A stretch of DNA of 64,000 bases from CAVRQM01 sp963838805 (GCA_963838805.1 CAWISK010000010.1:62001-126000); one strand, 5' to 3'. Counted from the first letter of the stretch, positions 9,059 to 19,336 are shown. The notes: generated by a model from the letters alone, not told the origin. Numbers and translations: made by a program.

Positions 9059-9655
9059 TCAGGCGCGGCTGAGCGGACGGAAGGCGGGAGGGCGATGAGG
9101 CCGTGCCGTAGGCGCGCCGGATGCAGGGGGCGGGGGCGGGGCTTGCCGCGACCGGTGGGCGCCGCGGGAGAGAGATTGGGCTGGGGGTTGGGCCGGTGCC
9201 GCCGGTGGTGGGCGCAGCACCTGCGGCACCGGGTCCGCCCGGAGCATCCGCCAGAGCGGGCGCAACAGGCGGCGCAATTGCGGTGCCGCTTCGATCATCT
9301 CCAGCATCTCCGGTTCGGCCAGCAACAGACGCAGATACTCGCCATGCGCGGCACATTCCGGCAGGCGGCGCACCAGCCAGCCGGACTGGCGCGGCAAGGG
9401 GTCGCGCGGCGGCGGTGCCGCGTTCATGCGGCGACGTCGTGTGGGCGGCGGACGCAGGGTGCCGGCGCGGTAGCGGGCGGCGATGGCGGCGAAGCGGGCG
9501 GCGGTGCGGCTGAACCGGTTCCAGAGCAGGAGCACCAGCGCCGCCAACGCCCGGTCGCGGGCGGCGCCGATCGCCAGATCGCGGCGCAGGCCGGCGAGGA
9601 TGAGGCCGAGGCGCTGGGTCAGGCTGGGCGCGGCGGAGGTGGCGGCGGTGGGCAC
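9059..9655 (-). CDS. Hypothetical protein, Pro/Arg-rich C-terminus
   Basis: This is a 198-residue protein that I do not recognise. It has one hydrophobic stretch around residues 38-47 (ALAALVLLLWNRF) and helical, basic surroundings. A conserved-looking middle (SGWLVRRLPECAAHGEYLRL) follows, then a low-complexity proline-rich tail (PPPAAPAQPP, PPPPPA). Codon use is consistent with real GC-rich coding. Similar short membrane-associated proteins of unknown function are common in Acetobacteraceae. The start at 9655 (MPTAATSAAP) is the first ATG. It is flanked by ctaA downstream and the repeat units at 9710 upstream. Confidence 0.5.
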   Translation of the reverse strand: MPTAATSAAPSLTQRLGLILAGLRRDLAIGAARDRALAALVLLLWNRFSRTAARFAAIAARYRAGTLRPPPTRRRRMNAAPPPRDPLPRQSGWLVRRLPECAAHGEYLRLLLAEPEMLEMIEAAPQLRRLLRPLWRMLRADPVPQVLRPPPAAPAQPPAQSLSRGAHRSRQAPPPPPASGAPTARPHRPPAFRPLSRA

Positions 9656-9709
9656 GAACGGAACAAGAACACAAAGCGCGGCGGCATGTCAAGGAAAATT
9701 TTCCGTGTG

Positions 9710-9758
9710 TAGGTAGCAGGCGGTCTGTCCGGTTTAGGTAGCACTCGATCTGTCCGGT
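9710..9758 (+). repeat. Two tandem 24-bp insertion-element-end-like units
   Basis: Units at 9710-9733 and 9735-9758 both read TAGGTAGC, six variable bases, TCTGTCCGGT, and are spaced 25 bp start to start. A third, less exact copy opens the window at position 1. Multiple short direct repeats at an element end fit a transposase-binding region, as in IS21-type elements. No transposase reading frame follows. It marks the left edge of the accessory patch that contains the TIR gene. Confidence 0.4.
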
Positions 9759-9954
9759 GATGATGGGCTTTCCCCAAGGGGGTCCTGATGCGCCGGTCAG
9801 CAGCTCACGCGAGACGGTGAACCGCCAGGCGCGCGCCTCGGGCGGCTGCGATCGGCAAGGCGGGCGCGCCTTTGGTGCTGCTGCATCCGGAACGACTGGC
9901 GGGGATGCCGTGTGGCGGGATGCGCTTTGCCTTCCCCCCTACCCTTGCTACGCT

Positions 9955-10179
9955 TGCTGGATCAGGCCCGAAGGCGGCATGTTCGTCTGGGTGACGCTCC
10001 CGGAGCACTTGGGTGGCGCCCATCTCCTCGAACGTGCGATCCGCGAGGCCCACGTCGCCTTCGTCCCCCGCGAGGCTTTTTTCGCCGACCGCTCCCAGCG
10101 CAATCATGTCCGGCTGAGCTTCTCGCTCGCGGACTCCGCGACGGCTGCTCGGGGAGGCGTGAGCGTCCAGGAGCTTTGA
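9955..10179 (+). pseudogene. C-terminal remnant of a PLP-dependent aminotransferase
   Basis: The translation contains RPEGGMFVWVTLPEHLGG, then LLERAIREAHVAFVPREAFF and NHVRLSFSLAD. That is the C-terminal small domain of class I/II (MocR/2-aminoadipate-type) aminotransferases, with the substrate-carboxylate-binding Arg in the VRLSFS motif. The PLP-binding lysine domain and everything upstream are absent; the preceding bases (9760-9950) belong to unrelated or decayed sequence. It is a broken gene left by an insertion or deletion event next to the repeat units at 9710-9758. Confidence 0.65.
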
Positions 10180-10255
10180 AAGACCGCCATTCTCGCTGAA
10201 GCGGCGAGTCCCAAGCACCGCCGTTCAGATCCCATCCTATGACCATGGAGGGCTA

Positions 10256-11129
10256 ATGATGTACAATTTGTCGCTCGAACTCGAGGGTTTGTTTTTTCGT
10301 ATGAACATAGTAATTGGAGGAAAGTCGGCTCTGCGCTGGCAGACAAATATGATCGCCGGCAAGCCGTTTCTTAGTGTATTTGTCATAAATTTTGTTGATG
10401 GAATCAGGCATCGGGCTTTTCTTGTTCCAAAGATGACTCTTCCCGACTTTCGCGGTATTTTGCTCAGTGTAGGTGCCATATCTGACGAACTGGCTAAGGT
10501 TGAAATGCGATGCACAAAACACCTCGACCTAGATACTCCGCCGGAAAGTAGCGAGAACCTGCCTATATCGAATTGGGTGTTCTTCTTCACGGATGAGCTA
10601 CAAGCTCCTCGTGGAGAGTATCGGGCGGTTCTGAATCCCACAGAGGGCTTCGTGGCAATAGTCGACAACGAAGAATGGAAGAGGCGATTGGAGATGCGTA
10701 AGCCCGATGCATTCATTGCGCATGACTTCACTGGGACAAGATGGATTTGGCCCGCCCTCTGGCAATTGAGTTGTCAAAATTCGGTCTGATCGTCTGGTAC
10801 GATGAATTTTCTCTCTCAAGCCGGGTGACAGGCTAGGCGAGAGCATCGACAAGGGACTTACCGAATGCCGCCACGCGGTGCTACTGGTGTCAAAAGAACC
10901 TGCTTGAAAACACCACGTGGGCAAACACAGAAATGTCGACGCTGCTAACACGCGCTATAGCTGATGCGAATTCTCTTATTCCGGTATGGGCCGATGTGGA
11001 CGCAAGGACTGTTGCGACACGGTCAGCGCGGCTGGCTGATATTGTTGCCCTTACTACTCTGGGAACGTTGAGGAGCTAGCCTCCCGGATATATGCCGCGG
11101 TCGGTGGCGCTGAAGGGGCGCTTCGCTAG
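10256..11129 (+). CDS. TIR-domain protein with novel N-terminal domain (several frameshifts)
   Basis: TIR domains in bacterial immunity cleave NAD+ or make cyclic nucleotides from it. The N-terminal ~160 residues (MMYNLSLELEGLFFRMN to EWKRRLEMRKPD) are intact and match nothing I know. The remainder is a TIR domain spread over frames. FIAHDFTGTRW gives the first strand; IELSKFGLIVWYDEF and LKPGDRLGESIDKGLTECRH give the WYDEFxLKxGD box. VLLVSK then NLLENTTWANTEM follows, whose Glu after Trp is the position of the catalytic Glu, and NSLIPVWADVDARTV is a further block. Shifts lie near 10748, 10815, 10893 and 11063. An RBS (GGAGG) precedes ATG 10256. Base composition is clearly AT-richer than its neighbours, a sign of transfer. 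Either a real decayed gene or the most error-dense gene here. Confidence 0.7.
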
Positions 11130-11236
11130 ACACAGGTGGAACGTAGCTTCCGTTCCCGCGCGACGCCGGCTAGATCGAGGGTGAAATGGGCCTCGCCCCC
11201 GCACGGCCCCGGTTCGATCAATATTCGAAGGCAAGC

Positions 11237-11440
11237 ACGACGGTAAGAGGGCGGCCGCGGCGATCTCCGTGTCCTGCGATGCCCGCACCGCCATCCCCGA
11301 GCGCTCGCCGAAGACGCAATAAACACCAGCCGCTTCCGGCCCGCGAGCTCATGCAGGGTGCCGCCTTGCTGTTCTCCCGCAACTCGGCCAGGACCCGCGC
11401 AGGGCGCTCGGGACAACTCAGCGACGGCCGCCACGTCAGC
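11237..11440 (-). pseudogene. Decayed duplicate of a rhodanese domain
   Basis: On the minus strand, fragments such as LHELAGRKRLVF and, in another frame, GERSGMAVRASQD mirror LHELADQKRLVFYCAFGERS and AMAVRAAQDAG in the rhodanese domain of the gene at 12217-13248. The DNA of 11290-11420 aligns by eye with 12300-12430 over most of its length. The active-site cysteine loop is destroyed and frames are broken. It is a relic copy left beside the TIR gene, probably produced by a local duplication during rearrangement. Confidence 0.55.
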
Positions 11441-12150
11441 CGTCGTACCGCAGCTTCGGATACCAGTCCGCGCCGCGGCCTTCCGGCGTGCAGTCCAGCA
11501 CCATCCATAGCGGCGCCGGGTCGGGCGCGCCGCGCGGGTCCTGGCCGGGATCGGCGGTCGAGCCGGTCATCTCGCCCGACCAGAAATGGCGGATCGTCCC
11601 GTCGCGGCGGGTGAACACGTTCAGCGCCGGGATTTCCGAGCCGTCGGGCAGGATGCCGAAATAGTCGCGCGAATAGGCGCCGTTGAGGTCGCTGTAGAGG
11701 CGAAGGTCCTTCCAGCCGCGCTCGCGCTTCCAGGCGACCAGCCGCTCGATCGGCGAGCGGGCGACGACCACCAGCGAGACGCGCTGGCCGATATCGGCGG
11801 CATTGCCCTCCCAGGCGCCCAGCAGGTTGGTGCACATCGGGCAGGGCCGCTCGCGCTGCGGCCCGAACATGTAGCTGTAGACGACCAGCGTCTGCTTGTC
11901 GCCGAACAGCCCGGCGAAATCGCGTCGGGCCGTCCTCGCCCTGGAAACGGTAGTCGCCGATCACCGCGCCGCCCGGCGGCAGGGCGCGGCGTTGCGCGGC
12001 CACGCGCTCGATATGGCGGCGCAGCTCGATCTCCTCGGCCAGCAGCGCCGTGCGGGCGGCGCGGTACTCGGCGCTCTCGTTGGGGATGCGCACCGGGTTG
12101 TCGCGCGCCAGCTCGGCGGCCGGAATCAGGGTCTCGATCGTGGCGTCCAT
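11436..12150 (-). CDS. DUF899 thioredoxin-like protein (frameshift near 11927)
   Basis: DUF899 proteins have a thioredoxin-like fold and are thought to be dithiol-disulfide oxidoreductases. The N-terminal half (MDATIETLIPAAELARDNP, VIGDYRFQGEDGP) and the C-terminal half (MFGPQRERPCPMCTNLLGAW with the CPMC pair, FGILPDGSEIPALNVFTR, FWSGEM) are in different frames. Removing one T from the TTT near 11927 joins them as RFAGLFGDKQ. The C-terminal WYPKLRYDG is intact. The length of about 237 residues is normal. A second, distinct DUF899 gene lies at 61859-62624. Confidence 0.75.
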
Positions 12151-12216
12151 CCCATTGTCCTCCGCTTGCGGTGCAGCGGGGCACATAGTGTGGCGCCTGG
12201 CGCGGCACCACCCTCG

Positions 12217-13248
12217 TCAATGCGCCACCTTCCCGCCCGCGCGCACCCACGCCGCCATCCCGCCCTCGATATGGCAGGCGGTCGAAAGCCCCGCATCCTG
12301 CGCCGCCCGCACCGCCATCGCCGAGCGTTCGCCGAAGGCGCAGTAGAACACCAGCCGCTTCTGGTCCGCGAGTTCGTGCAGCATGCCGCCCGCCTGGATG
12401 TTCTCCTGCAACTCCGGATAGGGCGCGTGCAGCGCACCCGGAATGACGCCGTGCTTCTCCCGCTCGCAGCGTTCGCGCAGATCGACCAGCGCCACGTCGC
12501 GCCGGCCGAGCAGCGCCTGCGCCTGCTCCGCCGTCACCGCCCAGCCGCGCCGCGCGATCTCCGCCTGCGCCAGGCCCTGACGCATGTTGGCGGGCACGGC
12601 CACGTCCATCATCTTCGGATTGGGCAGATGCAAGGCGTCCATCAGCGCCGCGTATTCCTCGACCGATTTCACTTGCAGGCGCGGATTGTGCGCGCGCTCC
12701 TCGGCGATCGTGCTGACCGTGTCGCCCTTGTAGTCGTGCGCGGGAAACACCATCGTCTCGTCCGGCAGGCGCAGCAGCCGGCCGAAGATCGAGTCGTATT
12801 GCGCGCGCGCGTCGCCGTTCTGGAAATCGGTGCGCCCGGTGCCGCGGATCAGCAGCGTGTCGCCGGTGAACACGCGGTCGGCCATCGTGAAGCTGTAGGA
12901 ATCGTCGGTGTGGCCGGGCGTGTAGATCACCCCCAGCTCGATCCCCTCGATGCGCAGCCGGTCGCCGTCGCCGACCCGCATCGAGACCACATCGACGCCG
13001 CTGTGTTCGCCCATCACGGTGATGCAGCGCGTGCGGTCGCGCAGCGCGCCGAGGCCCGTGATGTGGTCGGCGTGCAGATGCGTATCGACCGCCTTGACCA
13101 GCTTCAGGTCCAGCTCGGCGATCAGGTGCAGGTAGCGGTCAACCTTCTCCAGCACCGGATCGACGATCAGCGCCTCGCCGCCGTGGCGGCTGGCGAGCAG
13201 GTAGGTGTAGGTGCAGGAGGCCGCATCGAACAACTGGCGGAAGATCAT
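12217..13248 (-). CDS. Persulfide dioxygenase-rhodanese fusion (ETHE1/Blh-type)
   Basis: A 343-residue protein of two domains. Residues 1-230 form a metallo-beta-lactamase fold of the ETHE1 type: THLHADHITG, PGHTDDSYSF, GDTLLIRGTGRTDFQNGDA and FPAHDYKG supply the iron ligands and glutathione-persulfide pocket. Residues 240-343 form a rhodanese domain with the active cysteine in the loop CAFGERS. Such fusions oxidise glutathione persulfide to sulfite and transfer sulfane sulfur, that is, sulfide detoxification. The gene is intact. It lies close to a DUF899 gene and, divergently, a 1-Cys peroxiredoxin, which suggests a small thiol/sulfur stress cluster. The intergenic space to 13366 would hold both promoters. 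Confidence 0.88.
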   Translation of the reverse strand: MIFRQLFDAASCTYTYLLASRHGGEALIVDPVLEKVDRYLHLIAELDLKLVKAVDTHLHADHITGLGALRDRTRCITVMGEHSGVDVVSMRVGDGDRLRIEGIELGVIYTPGHTDDSYSFTMADRVFTGDTLLIRGTGRTDFQNGDARAQYDSIFGRLLRLPDETMVFPAHDYKGDTVSTIAEERAHNPRLQVKSVEEYAALMDALHLPNPKMMDVAVPANMRQGLAQAEIARRGWAVTAEQAQALLGRRDVALVDLRERCEREKHGVIPGALHAPYPELQENIQAGGMLHELADQKRLVFYCAFGERSAMAVRAAQDAGLSTACHIEGGMAAWVRAGGKVAH

Positions 13249-13365
13249 GCCGACCCCGAACGGGCTGCCCTGGCCCCTTCTACCGCGGGGCCCGCAGCGG
13301 TGCTACTGGAGCCTGGACCAGAGGCCGGATGCGCCGTCGGCGCCCGGTGGGGATAGGGGGATGCG

Positions 13366-14028
13366 ATGTCGCTGCGACTGAACGCCACAGCACCGGACTT
13401 CACGGCCGAGACCACCCAGGGGCCGATCCGGTTCCACGAATGGATCGGCGATCACTGGGCGATCCTGTTCTCCCACCCCAAGGACTTCACCCCGGTCTGC
13501 ACCACCGAACTCGGCTACATGGCCGGGCTGAAGCCCGAGTTCGACCGCCGGAACACCAAGATCATCGGCCTGTCCATCGACCCGGTGGCAAGCCACGCGA
13601 ACTGGGCGAAGGACATCGAGGAGACCCAGGGCCACGCGGTCAACTACCCGATGATCGCCGATACCGACCTGAAGGTGGCGAAGCTCTACAACATGCTGCC
13701 CGAGGATGCCGGCGACACGCATGAGGGGCGCACGCCGGCCGACAACGCCACGGCGCGGTCGGTCTTCATCATCGGCCCGGACAAGAAGATCAGGGCGACG
13801 CTCACCTACCCGATGTCCGCCGGGCGCAATTTCGACGAGGTGCTGCGCCTGCTCGATGCCTGCCAGTTCGCCGCGAAGCACGCCGTCTCGACGCCGGTCA
13901 ACTGGAAGCCGGGCGAGGACGTGGTGGTGCCGGCCGCGATGCCGGAGGAGACGGTGAAGCAGAAATTCCCGGCGGGGCTGCGGGTGCTAAAGCCCTATCT
14001 GCGCTTCGGGGCGCAGCCGAGGGGCTGA
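13366..14028 (+). CDS. 1-Cys peroxiredoxin (Prx6 subfamily)
   Basis: A 220-residue thiol peroxidase. The peroxidatic cysteine is in HPKDFTPVCTTELG (about residue 45), the usual PxxxTxxC motif. The long C-terminal extension (VNWKPGEDVVVPAAMPEE) and MIADTDLKVAKLYNMLPEDAG are hallmarks of the Prx6/1-Cys group. It reduces hydrogen peroxide and organic peroxides; the reductant is usually glutathione or another small thiol. The frame is intact. It is divergent from the persulfide dioxygenase and followed after seven bases by the FAD monooxygenase, with which it may be cotranscribed. Confidence 0.9.
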   Translation: MSLRLNATAPDFTAETTQGPIRFHEWIGDHWAILFSHPKDFTPVCTTELGYMAGLKPEFDRRNTKIIGLSIDPVASHANWAKDIEETQGHAVNYPMIADTDLKVAKLYNMLPEDAGDTHEGRTPADNATARSVFIIGPDKKIRATLTYPMSAGRNFDEVLRLLDACQFAAKHAVSTPVNWKPGEDVVVPAAMPEETVKQKFPAGLRVLKPYLRFGAQPRG

Positions 14029-14035
14029 AAGCCCG

Positions 14036-15314
14036 GTGCCTGCGACCGAGATCGCCGTCCGCTGCTGCATCGCCGGAGGCGGGCCAGCCGGGATGATGCT
14101 GGGCTATCTGCTGGCCCGCGCCGGAGTCGATGTGCTGGTGCTGGAAAAGCACGCCGATTTCCTGCGCGACTTCCGCGGCGACACGATCCACCCCTCGACC
14201 TTGCAGGTGCTGCACGAACTCGGGCTGCTCGACGCGTTCCTGCGCCTGCCGCATCAGGCCGAGACCACGCTTGCGGCCGAGATCGGCGACGAGGTGTTTC
14301 CGGTCGCCGATTTCGCGCATCTGCCGACGGCTGCCCGCTGCATCGTGTTCATGCCGCAATGGGATTTCCTGGATTTCCTCGCCGGGGAAGGCCGGCGGTA
14401 CCCCGGGTTCGGCCTGCGGATGCAGGCCGAGGTCACGGAGCTGATCGAGGATGCCGGCAGGATCGCGGGCGTGCATGTCAGCACGCCGGACGGCCCGCTC
14501 ATTGTTCGCGCCGATCTGGTGGTGGGGGCGGATGGGCGCCGTTCGACGGTGCGGGCGCGGGCGGGGCTGCGTCCGGTCGATATCGGCGCGCCCATGGACG
14601 TGCTGTGGTTCAGCCTGCCCCGCCGCGACACCGACCCACGCGGCACGGCGGGCCGCTTCGCGCCCGGCGCCCTGTTCGTGCGCATCAATCGCGGCGAGCA
14701 TTGGCAGTGCGGGCTGGTGATCGCGAAGGGCTCGGCCGAGCAGGTGCGCGCGCAGGGGCTTGAGGCATTTCGCGCCAGGGTCGCGCAGCTCGCACCCTTC
14801 GCCGCCGACCGCGTGACGGCACTCGAACTCGTGGGACGGCATCAGGACGCTGACGGTGGGCGTCGATCGCCTGCCCGTCTGGCACCGCCCCGGCCTGCTG
14901 TGCATCGGCGACGCCGCGCACACCATGTCGCCGGTGGGCGGCGTCGGCGTCAATCTGGCGATCCAGGACGCGGTCGCCGCCGCCAACCTGCTGGCCGACA
15001 AGCTGCGCGGGAATCAGGTCACGGAGGCCGATTTGGGGGCAGTGCAGCGGCGGCGCGCCTGGCCGGCCCGCATGACCCAGCGCCTGCAAGTCGTCATCCA
15101 GAACCGCGTGATCTCCCCCGTGCTGGGCGGCTCCGCCCAGATACGCCCGCCGTTCGTGCTGCGCCTGCTGCGGGGGCTGCCATGGCTGCGCCGCTGGCCC
15201 GCGCGCCTGATCGGCATGGGCTTCCGGCCCGAGCATGTGCCCAGGCATGTGCCCGGGCATGTGAGAGACAATTCGTCAAAAGAATCCCCGGCGGCGCGCG
15301 TGCCCGCCGCCTAG
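14036..15314 (+). CDS. FAD-dependent monooxygenase (UbiH/PHBH-like; frameshift near 14835)
   Basis: The N-terminus has the FAD-binding GxGxxG variant CCIAGGGPAGMMLGYLLARAG. The mid-region has DLVVGADGRRSTVRA, the DG motif of aromatic hydroxylases. After a one-base shift the C-terminal GDAAHTMSPVGGVGVNLAIQD (GD motif contacting FAD ribityl) follows. Deleting one A at the GAAC near 14835 restores ALDSWDGIRTLTVG. Length is about 425 residues. The GTG start at 14036 is inferred. It resembles the ubiquinone-type or 2-polyprenyl hydroxylase-like flavoproteins often found beside peroxiredoxin genes, but the substrate cannot be read from sequence. The uncorrected frame happens to run on without a stop into the downstream glycosyltransferase. 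Confidence 0.8.
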
Positions 15315-15349
15315 CCCCTGCCACAGTTGCGGCGTACAAAGCCGGGCCA

Positions 15350-16138
15350 ATGGACTCGATCCCCCTGCCCCTTCCCGCGCTCGACGCCGATCCCGCCCTG
15401 GATCTGCTCTCCGTCGTGGTGCCGGTACGCAACGAGGCGGACAACATCCTGCCTCTGGTGGCGGAGATCGAGGCGGCGCTGGCGGGTCGGCCGCACGAGA
15501 TCGTCTATGTGGACGACGGCAGCACCGATGCCACGCCACGGCAGCTGGCCGAGGCGGCCCGCCTGCATGGGGTGCGCTGGCTGCGTCACGGAGCCAGTTG
15601 CGGGCAGAGTGCCGCGGTCATCACGGGGGTCCGTGCCGCGCGCGGCGCCTGGATCGCCACGCTGGACGGCGACGGGCAGAACGATCCGGCCGACCTGCCG
15701 GCCGCCCTCGCTGCCGCCCGCGCGGCCGAGACCACCGGCGGCGGCCCGGTGCTGATCGCCGGCCACAGGGTCCGCCGCCAGGACAGCTGGGTGAAGCGGC
15801 GCAGTTCGCGCATCGCCAACCGGGTGCGTGCCGCGCTGCTGCGCGACGCCACACCGGATACCGGCTGCGGCCTGAAAGTGTTCCGCCGCGACCTGTTCCT
15901 GTCGCTGCCGCAGTTCGACCACATGCACCGCTTCCTGCCGGCGCTGGTGCTGCGCGCCGGCGGGCAGACGCAGCCGTTCCCGGTGAACCATCGGCCCCGC
16001 ACCGCCGGCGCCTCGAACTACGGCACCTTGGACCGGCTGGCGGTGGGCATCGTCGATCTGTTCGGCGTCTGGTGGCTGCAACGCCGTTGGCGCGGACCCA
16101 CGATCGAGGCGACCGGCGGCCCGGAGGGGTCGCGATGA
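15350..16138 (+). CDS. Family 2 glycosyltransferase (dolichol-phosphate-mannosyltransferase-like)
   Basis: A 262-residue soluble or peripheral GT-A enzyme. VVVPVRNEADNILPLV starts the nucleotide-sugar fold, YVDDGSTD is the first Asp pair, and LDGDGQNDPADLP is the DxD-type metal site. DTGCGLKVFRRDLF and VNHRPRTAGASNYG are typical of the DPM1/ArnC-like branch. It probably moves a sugar from a nucleotide donor to a polyprenyl phosphate. No C-terminal transmembrane helices are present. Its stop overlaps the next gene's ATG (ATGA), and the TVP38-like membrane protein that follows is a plausible partner in lipid-linked sugar handling. Confidence 0.85.
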   Translation: MDSIPLPLPALDADPALDLLSVVVPVRNEADNILPLVAEIEAALAGRPHEIVYVDDGSTDATPRQLAEAARLHGVRWLRHGASCGQSAAVITGVRAARGAWIATLDGDGQNDPADLPAALAAARAAETTGGGPVLIAGHRVRRQDSWVKRRSSRIANRVRAALLRDATPDTGCGLKVFRRDLFLSLPQFDHMHRFLPALVLRAGGQTQPFPVNHRPRTAGASNYGTLDRLAVGIVDLFGVWWLQRRWRGPTIEATGGPEGSR

Positions 16139-16831
16139 ACGGACGCTGGCAGGCATTCGGCCGCCCCCTGCTGCTGCTGGGCGGCCTGCTCGCAGCCGGG
16201 CTGCTGCTGCGGCTGCTGCCGGCCGGCGGCGTGGCGGGGCTGCTGGCGCACGAGGCGGGCAGGCATCGCTGGTGGCAGGCGCTCGATCTGATCGCGGCCG
16301 GGGCCGCCTTGTGCGCGGTCGGCGTGCCGCGCCAGGTGGTGTGCTATGCGAGCGGGCTGGCGCTGGGCGCACCGCTGGGCGCCGCCGCGGCGCTGGCGGC
16401 GCAGGTGCTCGGCTGCGCGGCCAATCTGCTCTGGGCACGGCTGATCGGCCGCGACTGGGCGACGCGCCGCCTGCGCGGACGGCTGGCGCGGCTCGACCGC
16501 GCGATCGCCGCGCGCCCGTTCGCGGTGACACTCAGCCTGCGGCTGCTGCCGGTCGGCAACAACCTGCTGCTCAACCTCGCGGCCGGCGTGTCGAGCGTGG
16601 CGGCCCCGCCGTTCCTTGCCGCCTCGGCCCTGGGCTTCGTGCCGCAGACGCTGGTCTTCGCGCTTGGCCGGCTCCGGCGCGGAGGTGGGACACGGCGCGC
16701 AATTGCTGCTGGCGCTGGCGCTGTTCGTCATCGCCGCCGCGATCGGCTGGTGGCTGCTGCGCCATAGCCGCGCGGCGGAGGTGGCGGGGATCAGTGCAGA
16801 TAGCGCACGTGCCGCCACTCCGCAGGGCTGA
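16135..16831 (+). CDS. TVP38/TMEM64 (VTT/SNARE-associated) family membrane protein (frameshift near 16664)
   Basis: Hydrophobic helices cover the N-terminus (LLLLGGLLAAGLLLRLLP), and the VTT core contains GVPRQVVCYASGLALG and RLLPVGNNLLLNLAAGV, with the conserved re-entrant loop signature F/L-x-x-G. The last helix, AQLLLALALFVIAAAIGWW, is reached after removing one T at 16664-16665 (CTTGGC), which restores LVFALAGSGAEVGHG. Proteins of this family act in lipid flipping or scrambling and undecaprenyl-phosphate recycling. Coupling (ATGA) to a polyprenyl-type glycosyltransferase fits that role. The stop at 16831 runs 41 bases into the convergent usg gene. Confidence 0.72.
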
Positions 16832-17054
16832 CCAGTTCGGCCGAACCCACCCGCACCGAGTGCAGCTTGCCATCGATCTCGCGGACCCAGAAATCCAGGA
16901 ACCGGTGCAGCACCGGGAAACGCGGCGCCAGATCCAGCGCCTGCCAGACATAGCTTTGCAGCACATCGGGATGGTCCGGCAGGTGATAGAGGATTTCCGC
17001 GGTCGTCATGCGGTAGCCCTCCAATTGACGGCGGAACCCCTCGGTATCGCGCAT
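16791..17054 (-). CDS. usg: Usg-family small protein
   Basis: This 87-residue protein (MRDTEGFRRQLEGYRMTTAEILYHLPDHP, then QSYVWQALDLAPRFPVLHRFLDFW) is a full-length Usg-family member. The family is widespread in alphaproteobacteria, was named from its position near trp genes, and has no assigned function. ATG 17054 is preferred over 17084 because GGAGG stands eight bases before it. It is convergent with the TVP38-like gene, with overlapping 3' ends, and divergent from groES. Confidence 0.85.
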   Translation of the reverse strand: MRDTEGFRRQLEGYRMTTAEILYHLPDHPDVLQSYVWQALDLAPRFPVLHRFLDFWVREIDGKLHSVRVGSAELVSPAEWRHVRYLH

Positions 17055-17178
17055 CTCGATCCTCCGGCCTGCGGCTTGTGCCACTACGCATCATGCCACG
17101 CGGAAGATCGCGTTTGGCAAGATAAAATCAATGTTTCCAGTTACTTGTCACTCATTGCGGCCGAGTGCTGCCGGGCGC

Positions 17179-17207
17179 TTGACAGGTGGCGGGCAAGCGC
17201 CTAGATC
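17179..17207 (+). promoter_or_regulatory. Probable sigma-70-type promoter of groESL
   Basis: TTGACA at 17179-17184 is followed after 17 bases by TAGATC at 17202-17207. The downstream edge abuts the CIRCE element, so transcription would start inside the operator, the normal arrangement for HrcA-controlled chaperone operons. Confidence 0.6.
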
Positions 17208-17209
17208 GC

Positions 17210-17234
17210 TGGCACTCCCCGATCGGGAGTGCCA
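17210..17234. promoter_or_regulatory. CIRCE operator (HrcA binding site)
   Basis: TGGCACTC (17210-17217), nine bases, GAGTGCCA (17227-17234) is a perfect inverted repeat. It differs from the CIRCE consensus arms TTAGCACTC/GAGTGCTAA only in the outer bases. It lies 52 bases before groES. HrcA repressor binding here would keep groESL low until heat shock. No hrcA gene is in the window. Confidence 0.85.
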
Positions 17235-17285
17235 ATCGCGGCCACCCGCAATAATGGTGGCCCATCGACATCCAGGAGCAACCGC

Positions 17286-17600
17286 ATGAAGTTCCGTCCC
17301 CTGCACGACCGCGTGGTCGTCCGGCGCCTGAGCGCCGAAGAGAAGACCTCCGGCGGCATCATCATCCCCGATACCGTCAAGGAAAAGCCGATGGAGGGCG
17401 AAGTTGTCGCGGCCGGCCCCGGTGCGCGCAACGAGCAGGGCGCCATCCAGGCGCTGGACGTGAAGGCCGGCGACCGCGTGCTGTTCGGCAAGTGGTCCGG
17501 CACCGAAGTCAAGATCGACGGCGAGGAGCTGCTGATCATGAAGGAGAGCGACATCATGGGCATCGTCGAGACGGCGGCCGCCCAGAAGAAGGCGGCGTAA
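17286..17600 (+). CDS. groES: Co-chaperonin GroES
   Basis: This 104-residue subunit of the heptameric lid has MKFRPLHDRVVVRR, the mobile loop with SGGIIIPDTVKEKP, and the C-terminal ESDIMGIVE. The ATG at 17286 has AGGAG upstream. It precedes groEL by 47 bases in the standard operon. Confidence 0.97.
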   Translation: MKFRPLHDRVVVRRLSAEEKTSGGIIIPDTVKEKPMEGEVVAAGPGARNEQGAIQALDVKAGDRVLFGKWSGTEVKIDGEELLIMKESDIMGIVETAAAQKKAA

Positions 17601-17647
17601 CGCGCCGCCCGATCCGCTCCATTCAACAAGATAGGGAATAGGTTTAC

Positions 17648-19303
<1,656 letters not shown>

Positions 19304-19336
19304 TCCGTCTCGCCAGAGCCTCTGGGCTTGAAGACC

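Noticed and set aside
14036..16138. Apparent 700-residue fusion of FAD monooxygenase and glycosyltransferase
   Set aside because: The monooxygenase C-terminus is found in another frame, and the open frame continues into the glycosyltransferase only because of the extra base near 14835.
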